A stretch of 64,000 nucleotides of DNA from Roridomyces roridus (taxonomy: Eukaryota > Basidiomycota > Agaricomycetes > Agaricales > Mycenaceae). Location: positions 310,001 to 374,000 of the forward strand of contig JARKIF010000013.1 in NCBI GenBank assembly GCA_029378245.1, written 5' to 3'. The position numbers and the translations under genes are program-made. Shown in pieces: positions 10,642 through 23,025 of the stretch. The stretch's first letter is position 1. Every line of letters begins with the position of its first letter. The notes under the pieces were generated by a model. It saw only the letters and a list, made by a program, of their open reading frames with translations, was not told where the DNA came from and did no database searches.

Positions 10642-13485
10642 CTAAGGAGACTCCTGGCCGACGATTGTGGACAAATCCTCCCCAGCCGCGTCCGGAACCC
10701 CTTCCAGCAGTGCGATGGGTCGAGTCATTTCCGCCTCCTGTGCAACAATTTGCTTCATAACGGCGGCAAGCAAAGGTTTCGAGTGAGTCGTATCCATCGC
10801 CTCACCTCCCGCCGTGTCATTGAATGTATGGTAGAGTTCAAGCGACTCCTGAAGCAGTCGAAGACAGGGTAGTGTGATGCCGTCGACGTTGTACCCTCCG
10901 CGTGCGCGCCACGACATGAACACGCCCGAAGTCCACAATCCCGGCTCAAAAGTCGCAAAGTCTTCAGCAGGAAGTTTCGGCAGGAATGTTCGACAGTATG
11001 TGAGTATGCCGTTGAACACATTGTATTGGATTTCAGGCTCCACTTCAAACCACGAAACGTCCACGAAGTCGATGAATAACCAGGATGTGGAGAACCTCGC
11101 GTGGAATGGTGTAACCGCAGAGAGGAAATCGGCCATACAGATGAGAGCCCGATCGTGAAGTTGGTTCTCAAGGGACCATATGATTGTCCGGACGTCGACG
11201 TCGGCTGGTATGAACAAGGGATGGTGCGGATGAAAGGCCTCATCGTCGCAGATGTCCTGCAAGGTAGGAATGGTTGTTGCCCGCGACGAATACTGGCACA
11301 TATTGAGCCGATCTGTGAGGTCTTTCAAACCAAGGAGTTTCTTGGCTTTGCGGAGGATAAACTCCGCGTGGACTGTGGTCTGTGCCTCGGATTGCCTGGC
11401 TAGGACCATGTCAATAAAGTCAATTCCTCCTGATGTATCGAGGCAATCCGCGACCGCTGTTATGGCGTGCACAACATGTGCACCAAATGGGGTCCCTCGC
11501 AATTTTTGGAAGAGAAGGTCCCCGAAAGAGGCTGCAAATGCAGGCAGGTCGCAAGATGCCAGCGTGCGGTAGATGGAAACGTGATCCTTCCGGTGAACCA
11601 GATACCTCAGATAACCCGATGGCCGATGCTGGTCCACGGCCGAGAGCAAGGGGAATAGTCGAAAAGAGATTTGGGCCAAGGTATCGTAGATTCCACATTC
11701 GGTGTATTTGTCCAGCTCCGTGGGGAATGAGATGAAGATGTCATCGACGGGTGAAGCGGGCGGGTTCAGTCCGATTTGGTCAATGACCATGCTGCAAGTC
11801 CCTTGCAGTTCGAAGACCTGTATTTGTTCCTCTGCGTGCATAGAAGATGAGATCCTTGAAATGACGAGTCCAATACACCTGACACAGTTGAACGACCAGT
11901 CGTATGAGTCGCAGAAATCCCCGATGACCTGCCGAGCCCTGCCAAGCTGTTGGCCATTCGGGAGCGAATTTCCCAGCTCCGTCATGAGGGCCTTGAGTTC
12001 TTGCATGGGACCATGGGAAGGACTTGGAGGAACACCTCCAAGCGGGAGAGCGATGAACGGTCGTCGCAAAAACAAGTCATCGCAAAGAACGACCAATCGC
12101 ATCAGTCTGTCGATCCTTGGTTGCACTTGAGGCGCGAAATCGACAGATGAATGGTCCGAATCCAAAAGATCGCGAATCGTCATGAGGAGGTGATGGGCCC
12201 ATCGATATTCTTGATATTGAATGGCAAGCAAAACGGCGGCATGGCTTCGCTCGCGCAATGCGTCAACCACGCCGGGCCAGGGCAATCCCACGATGTGAAA
12301 TCGGTATTGCCAAGCATTGGGCATCAGGCAGAGCGCCCACAGAGCCTTGGCCCCAGCCGTGAGACGCCGCGTGGCTAGAGGATCCGAGGCGGGAAGCTTT
12401 TGTGCCCCGAGGATGAAGGAGCATATCCGTGCAACGAGGGGGCTCGGAGTCTCGATGTCCCCCAGAAGAGGAAGGAACAGAGAATCGTTGGTCCCAAAGA
12501 TGACATCGGGGAGGGACTCGACGAATGGGAGAAGCTCCACGTCGTCGGTGAGAGAGTCGAGAGTCCATTGGAGTGCACGGTGGTCCCTTTCCTCGGTGTT
12601 GGAAAACGCGGCGTCAACAACCGCATCTGTCATCGTGATGGGAGTCGTCAAGGTCGTGGGTTTGTGGAAGAGGGCGAGCACCCTCTGCAGGATAAACCAC
12701 AGTGGTGTGGATAAAGGCGTCCGGTATGGGCAGTCAAGATAAACGACCGGGAGAACCGTGAGAATCGAGTAGAGCAGCAGGAAGACGACGAGTGCTCCAA
12801 CCATCAAGTACATGATGATTTGGTTTATGGGGACTAGAAATGCGACCAGCCCGGCAAAGAAAAGCAGGAGTGAACCATGTAGCAGAGAGGGTATTACGTC
12901 CACCACTGTGTGCATATGGAACCGCTTCAACCCGAAGTAGAGGAAGGAGAAGATACGCGCTCGCCGTGTGGGTGATGGACGCATTTCGGCTTTGTGTAGA
13001 AACTCACGCGCCCACTGCTCGACGAGAGTGGCGAGTAGGGCACAGGTGAGGCTGAGGGAGAGGCTGAAGAACCAAAGCGCATTGCAGACCAGTGAGGCTG
13101 CAGTGGGAGAAAATTGCAATGGAGGTTCAAGCTCTACAGTCGCGCCTGTTGAAATCGCCACCAGCTGACGAGAAACTTGTGAGATGGCCGCTACGGTGAG
13201 ATCCCCCGAGTCTGGTTGAAGACTCTTGTAGCTTTCAATGAGGAAGGCCGTGAGACTCGCGGAGAAGAGACCGGACTATCGTGGATGAGTGACACGACTT
13301 GCAAAAGTCGGAACTGGTCGCACGAAAATGAGCATGCCCTCCATGTCCGCTTTCCAGCTCTCAACCAGGGCAGTGTCGTAGCGCTCGGCCTCGCCGACAT
13401 AGATCGACCACAGCTTTGCACACGATTCTTCGTTATCCGCCGTGGTATGCCCCTTATCTTCATGGATATCGATCACTGGATGCAT
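10642..13485 (-). CDS. DUF6535-type multi-pass membrane protein
   Basis: Exons 13485..13324 and 13275..10642 give 931 residues. The N-terminus (DNEESCAKLWSIYVGEAE, then ADMEGMLIF joined to SGLFSASLTAFLIESY) matches the DUF6535 family of Agaricomycetes as I know it. The 47-nt intron (GTGCGA..TAG) is in phase 0 and joining restores the first membrane segment. Further membrane segments are NALWFFSLSLSLTCALLA, LLHGSLLLFFAGLVAFLV and YLMVGALVVFLLLYSILTV, so about four pass within the first 260 residues; the remaining 670 residues are soluble, helical and without a recognised domain. Function in the family is unknown. Start: the first ATG before the conserved block. Confidence in the family is high, in function none. 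Confidence 0.85.
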
Positions 13486-15087
13486 CGCTGGAGGATGTGA
13501 ACTATACCTTCGTCAAATGGCTCCTTTTCTCCCTCTCCCTCATCCTTGGTATGCCCCTCGTTCATCTGACTCGGACGTCGGAAAAGCAAGGATTTCGTCA
13601 CCGTGAAGATGAAGCGTTGAAGAAATGAGGCTGAGGATAGAATGTCAGAGCTACTTTGTCGAGAGGTATATGAGACCGACATTTCACAGAACTGAGCGGC
13701 GGTGGGAGACCTGCTTCAAGCTCTCTTTCAGCTTTCATGATGGTGGTAAGAAGCAGGTGGTTAAGCGCCGAGATGAGAATCACACGGTAACAATGGGAGT
13801 TTGATGCGTGGGCCAGTGGCGCTCGGTGAGTGAACTTTTTGTTCCCCGCCTGCATGATCAAATCAAGTCGGATCCGGGGTTGTGCCGCCCAACCACGAGG
13901 GGAGATTCGAAGGCGGAGAGCAGGTTGAGTTCGTACGGCGTCCAACGTACTTCCGCTGCGTTCCGTAGACTAGCTGGGCGCAGAGAGTAGCCGCAATCGT
14001 GAGTAACTCAGTTATCAAGCTGCGGCAGGCCGCGGCGGCATTCAGAAGCCGATACGGAGGGCCGCAGGCACAGAAGTGAGCGTGGCCGTGAAGAAGTATC
14101 AAGGTCAAACCGCACCACCAGTCTCGCTCGCCATCCGAAGACCAGATGGCGTGAGTGCAGCAATTGCCACGATTCTTCCGTGCTAGATCTGCTTGACGGT
14201 AGGAAGGCGGGGATCTCGGAGAATCAGAGAGAGAGCGAGAAAGGCTGTGATAAACGCCGGTACATGTAGACGGCAGGCGTCGAGCCCAGCCTCAGCCACC
14301 GGGGCAAGAGGAATCAGCCGGCCCACGACGTCAGCATATGGAGCTGTAGAACGGTTTGGAGATCATCTGTATTCCGAGGGCTGACGAGAATACACTTGGA
14401 TCGCGTGGTTTTCGAATTTATCAGATTCTGGGTCATGAATGTGTCGGTAGCATCGAAATGCCGATGTTTGTTGGAGCGACAACTGCGGAGCGGGAAGATT
14501 CAAGGGAAAGTACGCAGCAGAAAGGAGATCTTTGCTTTGTCTTTCAGATGAATCGATTTCGAAGAAAGTCTAGTCTCTTGTACAGTACTACCAGGTCGAC
14601 TTGTCGAACCGGTGGCTTGAATTCGAGCTTGCAACGGACGTCAGGAGTACTAGTCAAGCTACCGAGTTGGTGGCGGAACAGAGCGGGATCAGGTGGTGTT
14701 CCGAGTGACTTGATGGAGGAGCCCAAAGTGCGATGGGACGAAGAGCCGACACCCAGTGGCGTGCGCAGTAGATCCATGCCGCCGCCGAAGAAACATATGA
14801 GCCCGACGCGCAGCAAACTGTCAGGGTCAAGCCATGGCCAAAAGAGCGCAATTCGGGTGATCTCGGGTGGGCTGAAACTTGAAAGATATACAGCTTTTCA
14901 GTAGCCATTCGGAGTCGTCGCATGCGGGATTTGTGTCGTTTCAACAGCCTTGTCGGCCGACTGAATTGGTGGAGTCCAAGAGGAGTCAAGATAGACTGCG
15001 TGAGAAATTGATGGAAGCCTTGTGATCCTCTCCCATCTCCCTTTTAAGACCGGCCTCTCACTCGACACCACCTTCGCTCTCTCTCCC
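13486..15087. other. Intergenic, no supported gene
   Basis: About 1.6 kb. The longest frame (14356..14904, 182 codons, +) has no recognisable domain and overlaps equally long frames on the other strand, so I do not call it. The C/T-rich segment after about 15020 is probably the leader of the SPFH gene. Confidence 0.45.
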
Positions 15088-16546
15088 ATGTCCACTCAAA
15101 ACGGTATCGACCGCAAAGACCGCATACCCTCGCCGTCGGAGAGCAGCTCGCGTGGCCACGTCGTCGACCACCACGCCGCCAATGGTGCGTCCTCTTGGCT
15201 TTGGCTTCAGTCTAAGCTGACGGTGGTGGGCGCTCGCAGTGACGGACGAGCCTCTTGCTGGACCACGGCGCACTGTCGACCCCTCCAAGCACATCATCAC
15301 TGTCCAGCCGATCAAGAAGGCGGAGATGCAGGTGCGTGTTCTAGCCTCGCGACTTCCATTAGGGTCTGACGAGCCCACTCGGTAGCCCTCATATGCGCAG
15401 GATTTGGGTCTTGGGGAGGTGAGTCTCTAGCACCATGGGATTTGGGCTTTCGCATGGAGCGAGAACGCTGGATTCTCTCACCGTCGTGAGACGTCCTAAC
15501 CGGAATAGACCCGCCCTCGCCCCATCCGAGGCCCGACTCGTTCAATGCTGTCCTCTCTAACAACGCATCCAATAGGTCACCCACGGTCTCTACGGCTCCC
15601 TCCTCAACGGACTGGGCAGCATCGTCGGCATCTGCGGCATGATTCCCTGCTGTCCCTTCCCCAATCCCTTCCGCGAGGTCCAACAAGGCTCTGTCGGGCT
15701 CGTCTCGCGCTTCGGGCAGTTCTACAAATCCGTCGACCCAGGGCTCGTCCAGGTCAACGTATGCACCGAATCTCTCAAGGTCGTGGAAGTGAGGATCCAG
15801 ATTAGTCCTATCGGGAGGCAGAGCGTCATGTGCGTCGTCATCTCCCGCTTTCTCTCCCCATCACTCATACCCGGGACAGCACGCGGGACAACGTCAACGT
15901 CGAAATCGACTCGGTCATCTACTACCAAATCACCAACCCCTACCGTTCCGCCTTCGGTATCTCTGACCTTCGCACGGCCCTCATCGAGCGCGCACAAACA
16001 ACGCTCCGGCACGTCGTCGGTGCACGCGCTGTCCAATCCGTGGTCACTGAGCGCGAAGCCATCGCGTTTGAAATCGCCGAGATTGTCGGCGACGTGGCGG
16101 ACAAGTGGGGTGTGGCGATTGAGGGTATCTTGATCAAGGATATCGTGTTCAGCGCCGAGGTGCAAGCAAGTTTGAGCTCGGCGGCACAGCAGAAGAGGTT
16201 GGGTGAGAGTAAGGTTATCGCTGCGAGGGCAGAGGTGGACAGTGCGCGGTTGATGAGGCAAGCGGCGGATATTTTGGCCAGTCCGGCGGCGATGCAGATT
16301 AGGCAGTTGGAGGCTCGTGAGTATCCGCTTTCTGTCGAGTTTCTTTTTAGTGGCTGACGAGTATTTTTTTCAGTGCAAGCGATGGCGAAATCTGGAAACA
16401 GCAAGGTCATCTTTGTCCCGATGCAGTTGCAGTCGGACGTTGTCGGGCAGCTTGCTGCGTCTGGCTCTGGTTCGGGGAGCACGGCGGGCGAGGGGAGCGA
16501 TGCCGTTGGTCGGATGGCGTTGTTGAACAGCATGGGGAATATGTGA
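15088..16546 (+). CDS. SPFH/PHB (stomatin-like) membrane scaffold protein
   Basis: Six exons (15088..15184, 15240..15331, 15386..15418, 15576..15829, 15880..16316, 16374..16546) join to 361 residues. After a polar N-terminus, a short hydrophobic hairpin (LLNGLGSIVGICGMIPCCPFPNPF) precedes the prohibitin domain: VQQGSVGLVSRFGQFYKSVDPG, then TRDNVNVEIDSVIYYQITNPYRSAF (read in two parts) and ALIERAQTTLRHVVG. The C-terminal half is the helical, alanine-rich oligomerisation region (SSAAQQKRLGESKVIAARAEVDSARL) ending with a Gly/Ser-rich tail. This is the stomatin layout: inner-leaflet insertion and ring-shaped oligomers in membranes. One exon is only 33 nt. All splice junctions keep frame; the third intron (157 nt) is the longest. 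Likely housekeeping; the exact membrane is not shown by sequence. Confidence 0.88.
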
Positions 16547-17617
16547 GAGTGTGGAGGAACTCTCGACAAAATGACATGGTACCCTCCGACAATTGACCTC
16601 TCACCCCTCTCCCCTCCGACTCATCGCCCACGTTATCCACGCTCTCGCGTCTGACTTCACTCCCACCCACCACTTACCCTATCGACATACGACACTACGG
16701 CTCTTCTTTGTACGACTACGACCAGTTAGCCGGAGACGATTTTGATCTCCATGCATCCATGTATTATCTTACGACTGCTTTTAGTACGTGTGTTACTCTA
16801 TGCATCTATATATATTTCGCGTCTGCTGTGTCGTTGGGCCTAGTTTCAGAGTCTGGATGCCCAGCGCCCGCTGGTCCCGACGTAAATATTCTCTTGGCAC
16901 CAACGCTCAAAATCCGCCCTAGACTTGGCAGTTCTCGGTGCCTCCTGTTGAGATGATTGGCAGAATGAGAGGGAAGTGTTGTCACCCTCGCAACGCTCGC
17001 TGACACAGGGGTCCCAGATTCGTTGGCAGACAGTTGATTTCGAGTTCGGCGGCGAGACATGATGCTATGTACTCCCGAGGCTCCGGGCTAGGCTCCATCG
17101 GGCGGCATCCCACTGCACTCTCTGCCACTGGGTACATACTCCATCTCGGGGGAGCCCACGAACCCGACGTGGGCTTACCAATCCCGAGCTGCACGTTGCG
17201 AGTCACTGATTTAGAGCTACAGCTTGAATGATCAATCTATCTCCAATTGGCACTTCAGTCTGTTGCTCTCCCAGCTGAGCTATGACGCCCTCTATCTCTC
17301 GACCTCCGTCTGTTCTCGCTTGAAATTAGCCCTCACAGCATAGTCCCGGTTCACGAGTTCACAAAAAATCGGGGCAAGTCGTACTTTTCCCACTCAAATC
17401 TCCTGGGCCTCGGCTAATATGGGCTCAGTGTTCGGACGGAGATATAACTCAATGAAGAGGTAATTAAATTATCCCTGTTCAAGTGCTAAAAACGGAGAAA
17501 TATTGGGCACTGACAACTGACTTCGACGGATAGCAGATAGCAACCTGGTGACATTTTACGGCGCCAGCCTCGTTCTTATAATGCTCGACCCTCTCACCGG
17601 ACGACACGTCTCCCCCC
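16547..17617. other. Intergenic with a tRNA-like half
   Basis: About 1.1 kb between the SPFH gene and the next secreted-protein gene. Apart from the tRNA-like fragment at 17254..17290 I see only short frames and TA-rich stretches. Confidence 0.4.
17254..17290 (-). pseudogene. tRNA-Phe-like 5' half
   Basis: The minus strand reads GGGCGTC, then TAGCTCAGCTGGGAGAGC, then CAGACTGAAG: an acceptor-like start, a textbook D arm, and the 5' anticodon stem and loop of a tRNA-Phe (anticodon GAA). Downstream I find neither the returning anticodon stem, a T arm nor a strand complementary to GGGCGTC within about 130 nt, so it looks like a truncated tRNA copy or a tRNA-derived element. Confidence 0.4.
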
Positions 17618-18897
17618 ATGTGGTTACAGCTGCTGTCGCTCCTTGCACTTGGCGCAGTCGTCCAAGGCCAAGGCGACGATACAATTTCGGTTTCGACAAA
17701 CGGACAAACCCTGGACTCCGGTCTTGCGACGTTCAATTTCTTGTGGAAGGGCGAGGCTGGGCATAATACGTCTTCTCGTCCTCTTCGTTACCACTGCGAC
17801 TGACGTTCCTGTCTTCAATGCACATCTCAACAACATCTCTTTGGAGCTTGTTCAAGGCAGCGCTGAAGGTGATTGTTTCGTTCCTTACCCTGGGCTGGGA
17901 TACTCATTGTTCTCAGACAAGGGCACCAGTGTCATCGATATCATAGCTACCAACGTCTCGTCTGTGGACAGCACATCCATCATCTACAGCATTCATCCCG
18001 GGGTTCGCCCATTCTTCACATCCTCCCCATCCAGACTTACTTTCATAGATCTCAGCGGGGACATACCACACCCGCATCAACGGAACAATCTACAATGGCG
18101 ACCAGATCCTCTCCGGAAGCCCACCCGTCAGCTCGCTCTCCAACACGTTCAGCATTGCCGATTCGGGCATACCTTGTAGCGCAGGGACTTTCACGCCGGT
18201 GACGAGCCTCACCGACCCGGCGTATCAGCCGCTGCGGTTTACGAGTCCCCTCGGGGCGTCGCAGTTCCCGCAGGCTGACGTCACTGGCCCCGGTTCGTTG
18301 CTTAGTATGGAAATCGGGGTTGTGGATACGACCTTTGGGGTGCGCCTACACTCTCACTCCCACTCACCAAGTACTGACCTGAAAATCCGCGTACCAAAGA
18401 CCTTCTTCGGGCCTGCCACAGTCGAAGTGATCAACACACAAAATGGCTTCAATGCCGGCGTCCAGCACACGAATCTAGCAGCCCCCTTCTACCAAACATC
18501 TAACATCACGCTCAACCCCGGACCTTGGAAGATCCGGATGAATTTCAGCATCTTCGCGCCGGCGCCCTACCCTGGGACGTTTTCGTTGCAGTCGGAGCAA
18601 TTCTTTGTTGTCGCGGATGAGAATGGGACGCCGTCGTGTCCGGACTCTTCAGAGTCGGGATCGGGATCCAGTGCGTCGACGCCGACGCCGACGCCGACTA
18701 ATCCTGTGGCGGGAGGTGGGCCGACGAATTCGGCTGGGGCACCGGCGGGGAGCTCGGCGACAGGGCCGGGGGCGTCGAATCCATTGCAGTCGGGGTTTCC
18801 ATTGAAAAATGATGCGGCTGCCGTTGGGACTAGCTCCGTTGGGCTGGGATGGGCATCGGCTTTGTTCTGCTTTGGAGTCGTGTGGGTTGCGTTGTGA
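17618..18897 (+). CDS. Secreted, probably GPI-anchored protein of unknown function (frame break near 17775)
   Basis: Starts with a clear signal peptide (MWLQLLSLLALGAVVQGQ) and a beta-like domain (DDTISVSTNGQTLDSG..FNFLWKGEAGHNT). Just after GHNT the frame stops, but the next frame continues convincingly (FVTTATDVPVFNAHLNNIS..), so a one-base shift is needed between about 17765 and 17800; no intron explains it. Intron 18003..18048 (GTTCGC..TAG) joins YSIHPG to ISAGTYHTRINGT and the frame is open to 18897. Residues GVRLHSH..PK (about 18338-18397) may be a second, in-frame 60-nt intron (GTGCGC, CTGAC, AAG). The C-terminus is Ser/Pro/Thr/Gly-rich and ends in a hydrophobic tail, the pattern of a GPI anchor signal. 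I do not recognise the family. It is either intact with an assembly indel or a young pseudogene. Confidence 0.6.
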
Positions 18898-20014
18898 TTT
18901 TCTGTGCTGTTTGTATACCCTTTGAATGTTCCTCTCTTGTTTATTCATTGGGAATGCAACTAGATCGATTTCAGCGATAGAATTTGCGTCAAGAGTTGTC
19001 ATTTGCTGGTGTAATTAGAAACTTCTCTGCAACATTGAAATTCGAGTGTGTTCATCTCGGGGCTCCCAAGCTTGAATTCGACCGGTAACTTGAACGAGGC
19101 ACAAAGCTTATCCGATCACACCAGCGCACTGCCATCTAATTTGCTCTGCTTCTCCTATCACTCTCCTTGACCCATGTACAGAGGTGATTCGCATTCTCCG
19201 CGTCTGCCTTGGTCCTGCGACTTGGTCAGATGCCGGCCGCGCCGGCCAAATAAATCATATAAACACTCCAAAAAAATTTAGCGCATGGGTCATTCATTTG
19301 ATCTACTCGGGGAACCTTGCTGGTTCTCGGAGTTGGTGGGGGGAGCAGGGCTTTTTTCCAGGCAGAAACAAAGTACTTGTTCGCGCAACGCTAAATAGAG
19401 TCCATCTACGACTCCTCCTCGACAAATATAGTTCTCGGGACATCCTACCCACTCCAAACTCCGTCACCTCTCGCTAGAGGCTGCTCCGCCTCCTCCCCGC
19501 GTCCTTGCCCAATAATCGCGTATACAGCCGCGGGCTGCTCAATGCATTGCTGCACCGTCTCCAAGTATTCCTTTCCGTCCATTCGTCAACCCAATTTGTC
19601 TGCGAGTGACTCGCGATTCGCAGGCTGTCTCCGGTTTATATCCTCGCCGAAGAGCTTTCTTCAACATCCATGCTACCTCTTTGCTAACGCCCGACTACGT
19701 ATGTTCCTGGCCCCACTTCTGTGTCTCCGAGTCATCCTGTCCAATCCGGTCCGCCTTCCAGCACTCCGTGCTACTCCGTCGTGCGAGATTTGCGTGCCAT
19801 AAATGGATTCGAAGCCCTCGTTCACGGGGAACTCCCTCGTACCACGGGAGTGTGTCATGTACCTCTGGCATGCTCTCTACGAGGCTCCACGAGTGTATTC
19901 AAGAACACAGTTGCATGTGACGCCCGAAGGTTGCCGTCAAATACCACCGGACACATCGGCGAAAGGGCGGCGAGACTCCCTCCTCTTTCCCCTCACCTTG
20001 CGGCCTACCAGACA
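18898..20014. other. Intergenic, promoter side of the MFS gene
   Basis: About 1.1 kb. Frames of up to 122 codons overlap in several phases without domain signal. The stretch from about 19540 to 20014 is C/T-rich and is likely leader or promoter of the transporter gene. Confidence 0.45.
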
Positions 20015-21605
20015 ATGAAGCATTCAGACTCAAAGCCCGTCGATGTGGAGAAGACGATTGAATTCAGTGTGCGTCAACTGTTTGTTTGAGGCATGACTTG
20101 TATCTAACGATCGGCAGGACACCGACTCCCTCAGCGATGAGCACCGCCAATACCTTCTTCAGCGACACGGAACAGTGGAATTGGACCCAATGCCGAGTAT
20201 GGACCCGGAAGATCCGTACAATTGGTCCACAACAAAAGTATTGTATTCCAAACCTCCTCCTCATCCCATTCTCACCGGAGAACGCGCACAGAAAGTGACC
20301 AACCTCGTGCTCGTATCCTTCCACGCCATGATGGGCATCTTCACCGCCTCCGCCATCCAATCCGCCTTCGTCCCCATAGCCCACGACCTCCACGTAGCCG
20401 TCCAGCGCGCGAGCTACCTCACAGCACTCGTCATAGCCATTGTCGGGAGCGCCCCCATTTTGTGGCGGCCGCTGGCAAACCGATACGGCCGGCGCCCAAT
20501 TTTCCTCTTGTCCCTCATCTGCAGTTTGGTGGGGAACATTGGGTGTGCGAAGAGCCCGACGTACAGCACGATGGCTTTGTGTCGTGCTATCACGGCTTTT
20601 TTCATCAGCCCTGCGTCGGCGATTGGTAGCGCGGTTGTGACAGAGACGTTTTTCAAGCATGAGAGGGCGACGTATATGGGTATCTGGACAATCATGGTTG
20701 TGCCGGTTGCACCGTTGATTTTTGGGTTCGTCGCTGAACGCGTGAATTATCGGTGGATATATTGGATTCTCGCCATGGTGCGTGCTTTGTTTCCGTGGTA
20801 CGTCTCTTTCATCCCAATCTAGATCAACGGAGCCCAATTCGTCTTGTACTACATCTTTGGACGCGAAACCCTCTACATGCGCGACATCGACGTCCCCAAA
20901 CCCACTCGCAGCTTCCTCGGTTTCCACCGTATCGACCCGCGCCCACTCACCCTACTCGACTTCATTCACCCTTTCAGCTACTTCCTCAAACCCCGCGTCC
21001 TATTCCCCTCCATCGCCTACGCCATGATCTTCCTCTGGGCATGTATCATGCCCAACATCCTCATCCCACAAATCTTCCCAAAGAAATTCGGGTTGAATGC
21101 CCAACAAGTCGGATTGCAGTTTATCGCTACCATCATAGGCAGTGTTATCGGCGAGCAAATTGGGGGGAGGATGAGTGATCGGTGGATGCGCCGCCAGGGC
21201 CACGGTAGACGGGGAGCGAAACCGGAGTATAGATTGTGGCTGACGTACCCTGGATTCGCGCTAGCCATCATTGGCGTGGTGGTGTTCTGCATCCAAGTCG
21301 GGAGGGCAGGGACGCATTGGAATATCACGCCCCTCGTTGGAGTGACTATTGGGTACATGGGCAACCAACTTATCACTACGGTGCTCGTGACGTATGCGGT
21401 GGACTGCTATCGCCCGGATGCTGCGGCGGTGGGTGTGTTCATCGTGTTTGTCAGGCAGATGTGGGGGTTTGTTGGGCCGTTTTGGTTGCCCAACTTGATC
21501 GACGCGACGAGCTTCAACGCAACAGCGGGGATTGCAGCGGCCTTCATGGTGGTATTTTCGATCATCCCAATAGTCTCGCTGCATAATGTCATGGCTAGGA
21601 AATAG
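20015..21605 (+). CDS. Major facilitator superfamily transporter
   Basis: Exons 20015..20068, 20118..20777 and 20823..21605 give 498 residues. The N-terminal tail carries MDPEDPYNWS, the motif that precedes helix 1 in fungal drug/polyamine-type MFS proteins (DHA1). About 12 membrane helices follow, for example AMMGIFTASAIQSAFVPIA, AMIFLWACIMPNILIPQIF and IIGVVVFCIQVGRA. The A-loop signature is present as LANRYGRRPIFLLSL. Introns are 49 and 45 nt with GTGCGT donors; both keep frame. The first ATG before DSKPVDVEKTIEF is used; earlier ATGs are out of frame. Family members export drugs, polyamines or other small molecules across the plasma membrane; the substrate here is not predictable. The 3' end faces the DUF6534 gene tail-to-tail with 48 nt between stop codons. 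Confidence 0.88.
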
Positions 21606-21653
21606 GAATTGATACACGAAAGTCGTGATAATACAGACTTGACTTGGTTTCAT

Positions 21654-22985
21654 CTACCGGCGCTCCCCTGCATCACTCCCATAATCACTCTCACTCTCCT
21701 CCCCGTCGCGGTCACGCCACTTCTTCTCGATGCTACTCCGCCTGGCATCCACACCCGCAGCATGCCGCAAGTCAGCTCCGCCGGTGGTATCACTCCGGCG
21801 GGCTGGCGTGCGAGAGTAACTCACCGCGGGCACGTTGAGCACCCGGGTGTGGCCGCTGGAAATGCTGGTTGAGTCGGCGCGCGTGCGGTGGTTGAGTGCG
21901 ATGAGAAGAGTATTGGCGTAGCTAATGAAATAAGTTAGAAGTGAATAAGTGAGAGTAGCGAGGGAGCTCACATTCCGGGAAGAATCATCGCTGGGCAAGC
22001 GAAGAATGTTTTGTCCTGTAGATGGTGTTATTGTGAGAACCCAGCGTGTGCAGGGTGTATACTCACCGGTAGCCCGAGGTATAGTACCAGGGATAACACA
22101 GCGACAATGGCTGTGAACGTGTTCGTCTCCAAAAAGAAACGGAGGAATGAGCGGAGGCAATCGCGCTCCGAGGAGTCCGACTTGCGAGTTTTGACGAACT
22201 GCAAAGGAGTCAAAACAGGTCGAAGTAATCGGGGCACATGCCACCCACGAGTACGGTCATCGTCACGGCGATGAGGATATCAGCGACCGGGGCGGCTATG
22301 AGCCACAGATAGATGAAGACCGTGTGCTTGGGATCCGCGATGTTGTCGTTCTTCATGTAAGATATGATACTGGCGCCCATCCCGCCCGCACACTGCCCCA
22401 ACCCAATCACGGCGATGAGCATGGACAGAGGCCACGCGCTGCGCTTCAACGAGATGATGCGCAGGCAGAAGAAGAGTTGGACGACCATGGCGACAAAGGA
22501 GCCCAGGAGAGGAATGTAGATCCGCGAGTTGCGCGGGTCAGAGAAGCGCCCAATGTCGCCAAAGCCTGCGCCGAACCAAAACTGGACGTCTACGGCGTTG
22601 AGGCATATGCAAGCCGTCATTAGGAGGAGGACAAAGGAGACTGCAACGGGCAATTGAGTACCGCTGGGTCTCATGCTGGAAAGAATAGCCTACCGATGAA
22701 TTTGGTGCCAATGAAATCCTTCGGGAAGCATACTCGGTAGATGTCTGTACCGTATTATAAGACATCAGGGTTGACCACGAGGCAGCATACGCACACGTCT
22801 GGACGATGAGCGTCCCAAAGAAGAAGAAGTTGAGCAAGGAACCGATGAGTTGAGGAGTCACACTGGAATCAAATGTAAGGAAGACCCTCTCCGAGAGAAA
22901 CTGAGACTCACATGGCTGCGTAGTCGGGAGCCGCCGTAGGGACCATCGCGGGGTCTTGGATTGCAGAGACTACGGGGGTGGACAT
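21654..22985 (-). CDS. Seven-TM DUF6534-type membrane protein
   Basis: Seven exons on the minus strand (22985..22912, 22862..22795, 22744..22694, 22640..22249, 22198..22067, 22015..21972, 21921..21654) give 342 residues. Membrane segments are visible as SLLNFFFFGTLIVQT, FVLLLMTACICLNAVDVQF, IPLLGSFVAMVVQLFFCL, LSMLIAVIGLGQCAGGM, VFIYLWLIAAPVADILIAV, TFTAIVAVLSLVLYLGL and a last one ending ILPGIYANTLLIALN. The block APVADILIAVTMTVLL..ETNTFTAIVAVLSL and the NTLLIALN(A/H)R tail are the pattern I know as DUF6534, a large agaricomycete family of unknown function, receptor-like in topology. The cytosolic tail is Arg/Ser-rich. Every intron is 47-54 nt. Divergent members of the family occur at 44-49 kb in this window. 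Confidence 0.85.
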
Positions 22986-23016
22986 GATTCACTGTCGAGA
23001 CTAACCGTGGCCTGGG

Positions 23017-23025
23017 TTATATATA
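23017..23025 (-). promoter_or_regulatory. TATA box of the DUF6534 gene
   Basis: The minus strand reads GTATATATAAC, placing TATATATAA about 32-40 nt upstream of the ATG at 22985. Confidence 0.5.

Noticed and set aside
14356..14904. 182-codon plus-strand frame
   Set aside because: No domain, no signal, and overlapping frames of similar length on the other strand; composition is Arg/Ser-rich like random GC-rich sequence.
17643..18179. Alternative start at 17643 for the secreted protein gene
   Set aside because: It would avoid the frame break but loses the signal peptide; the 17618 frame gives clear secretory and domain-like sequence.
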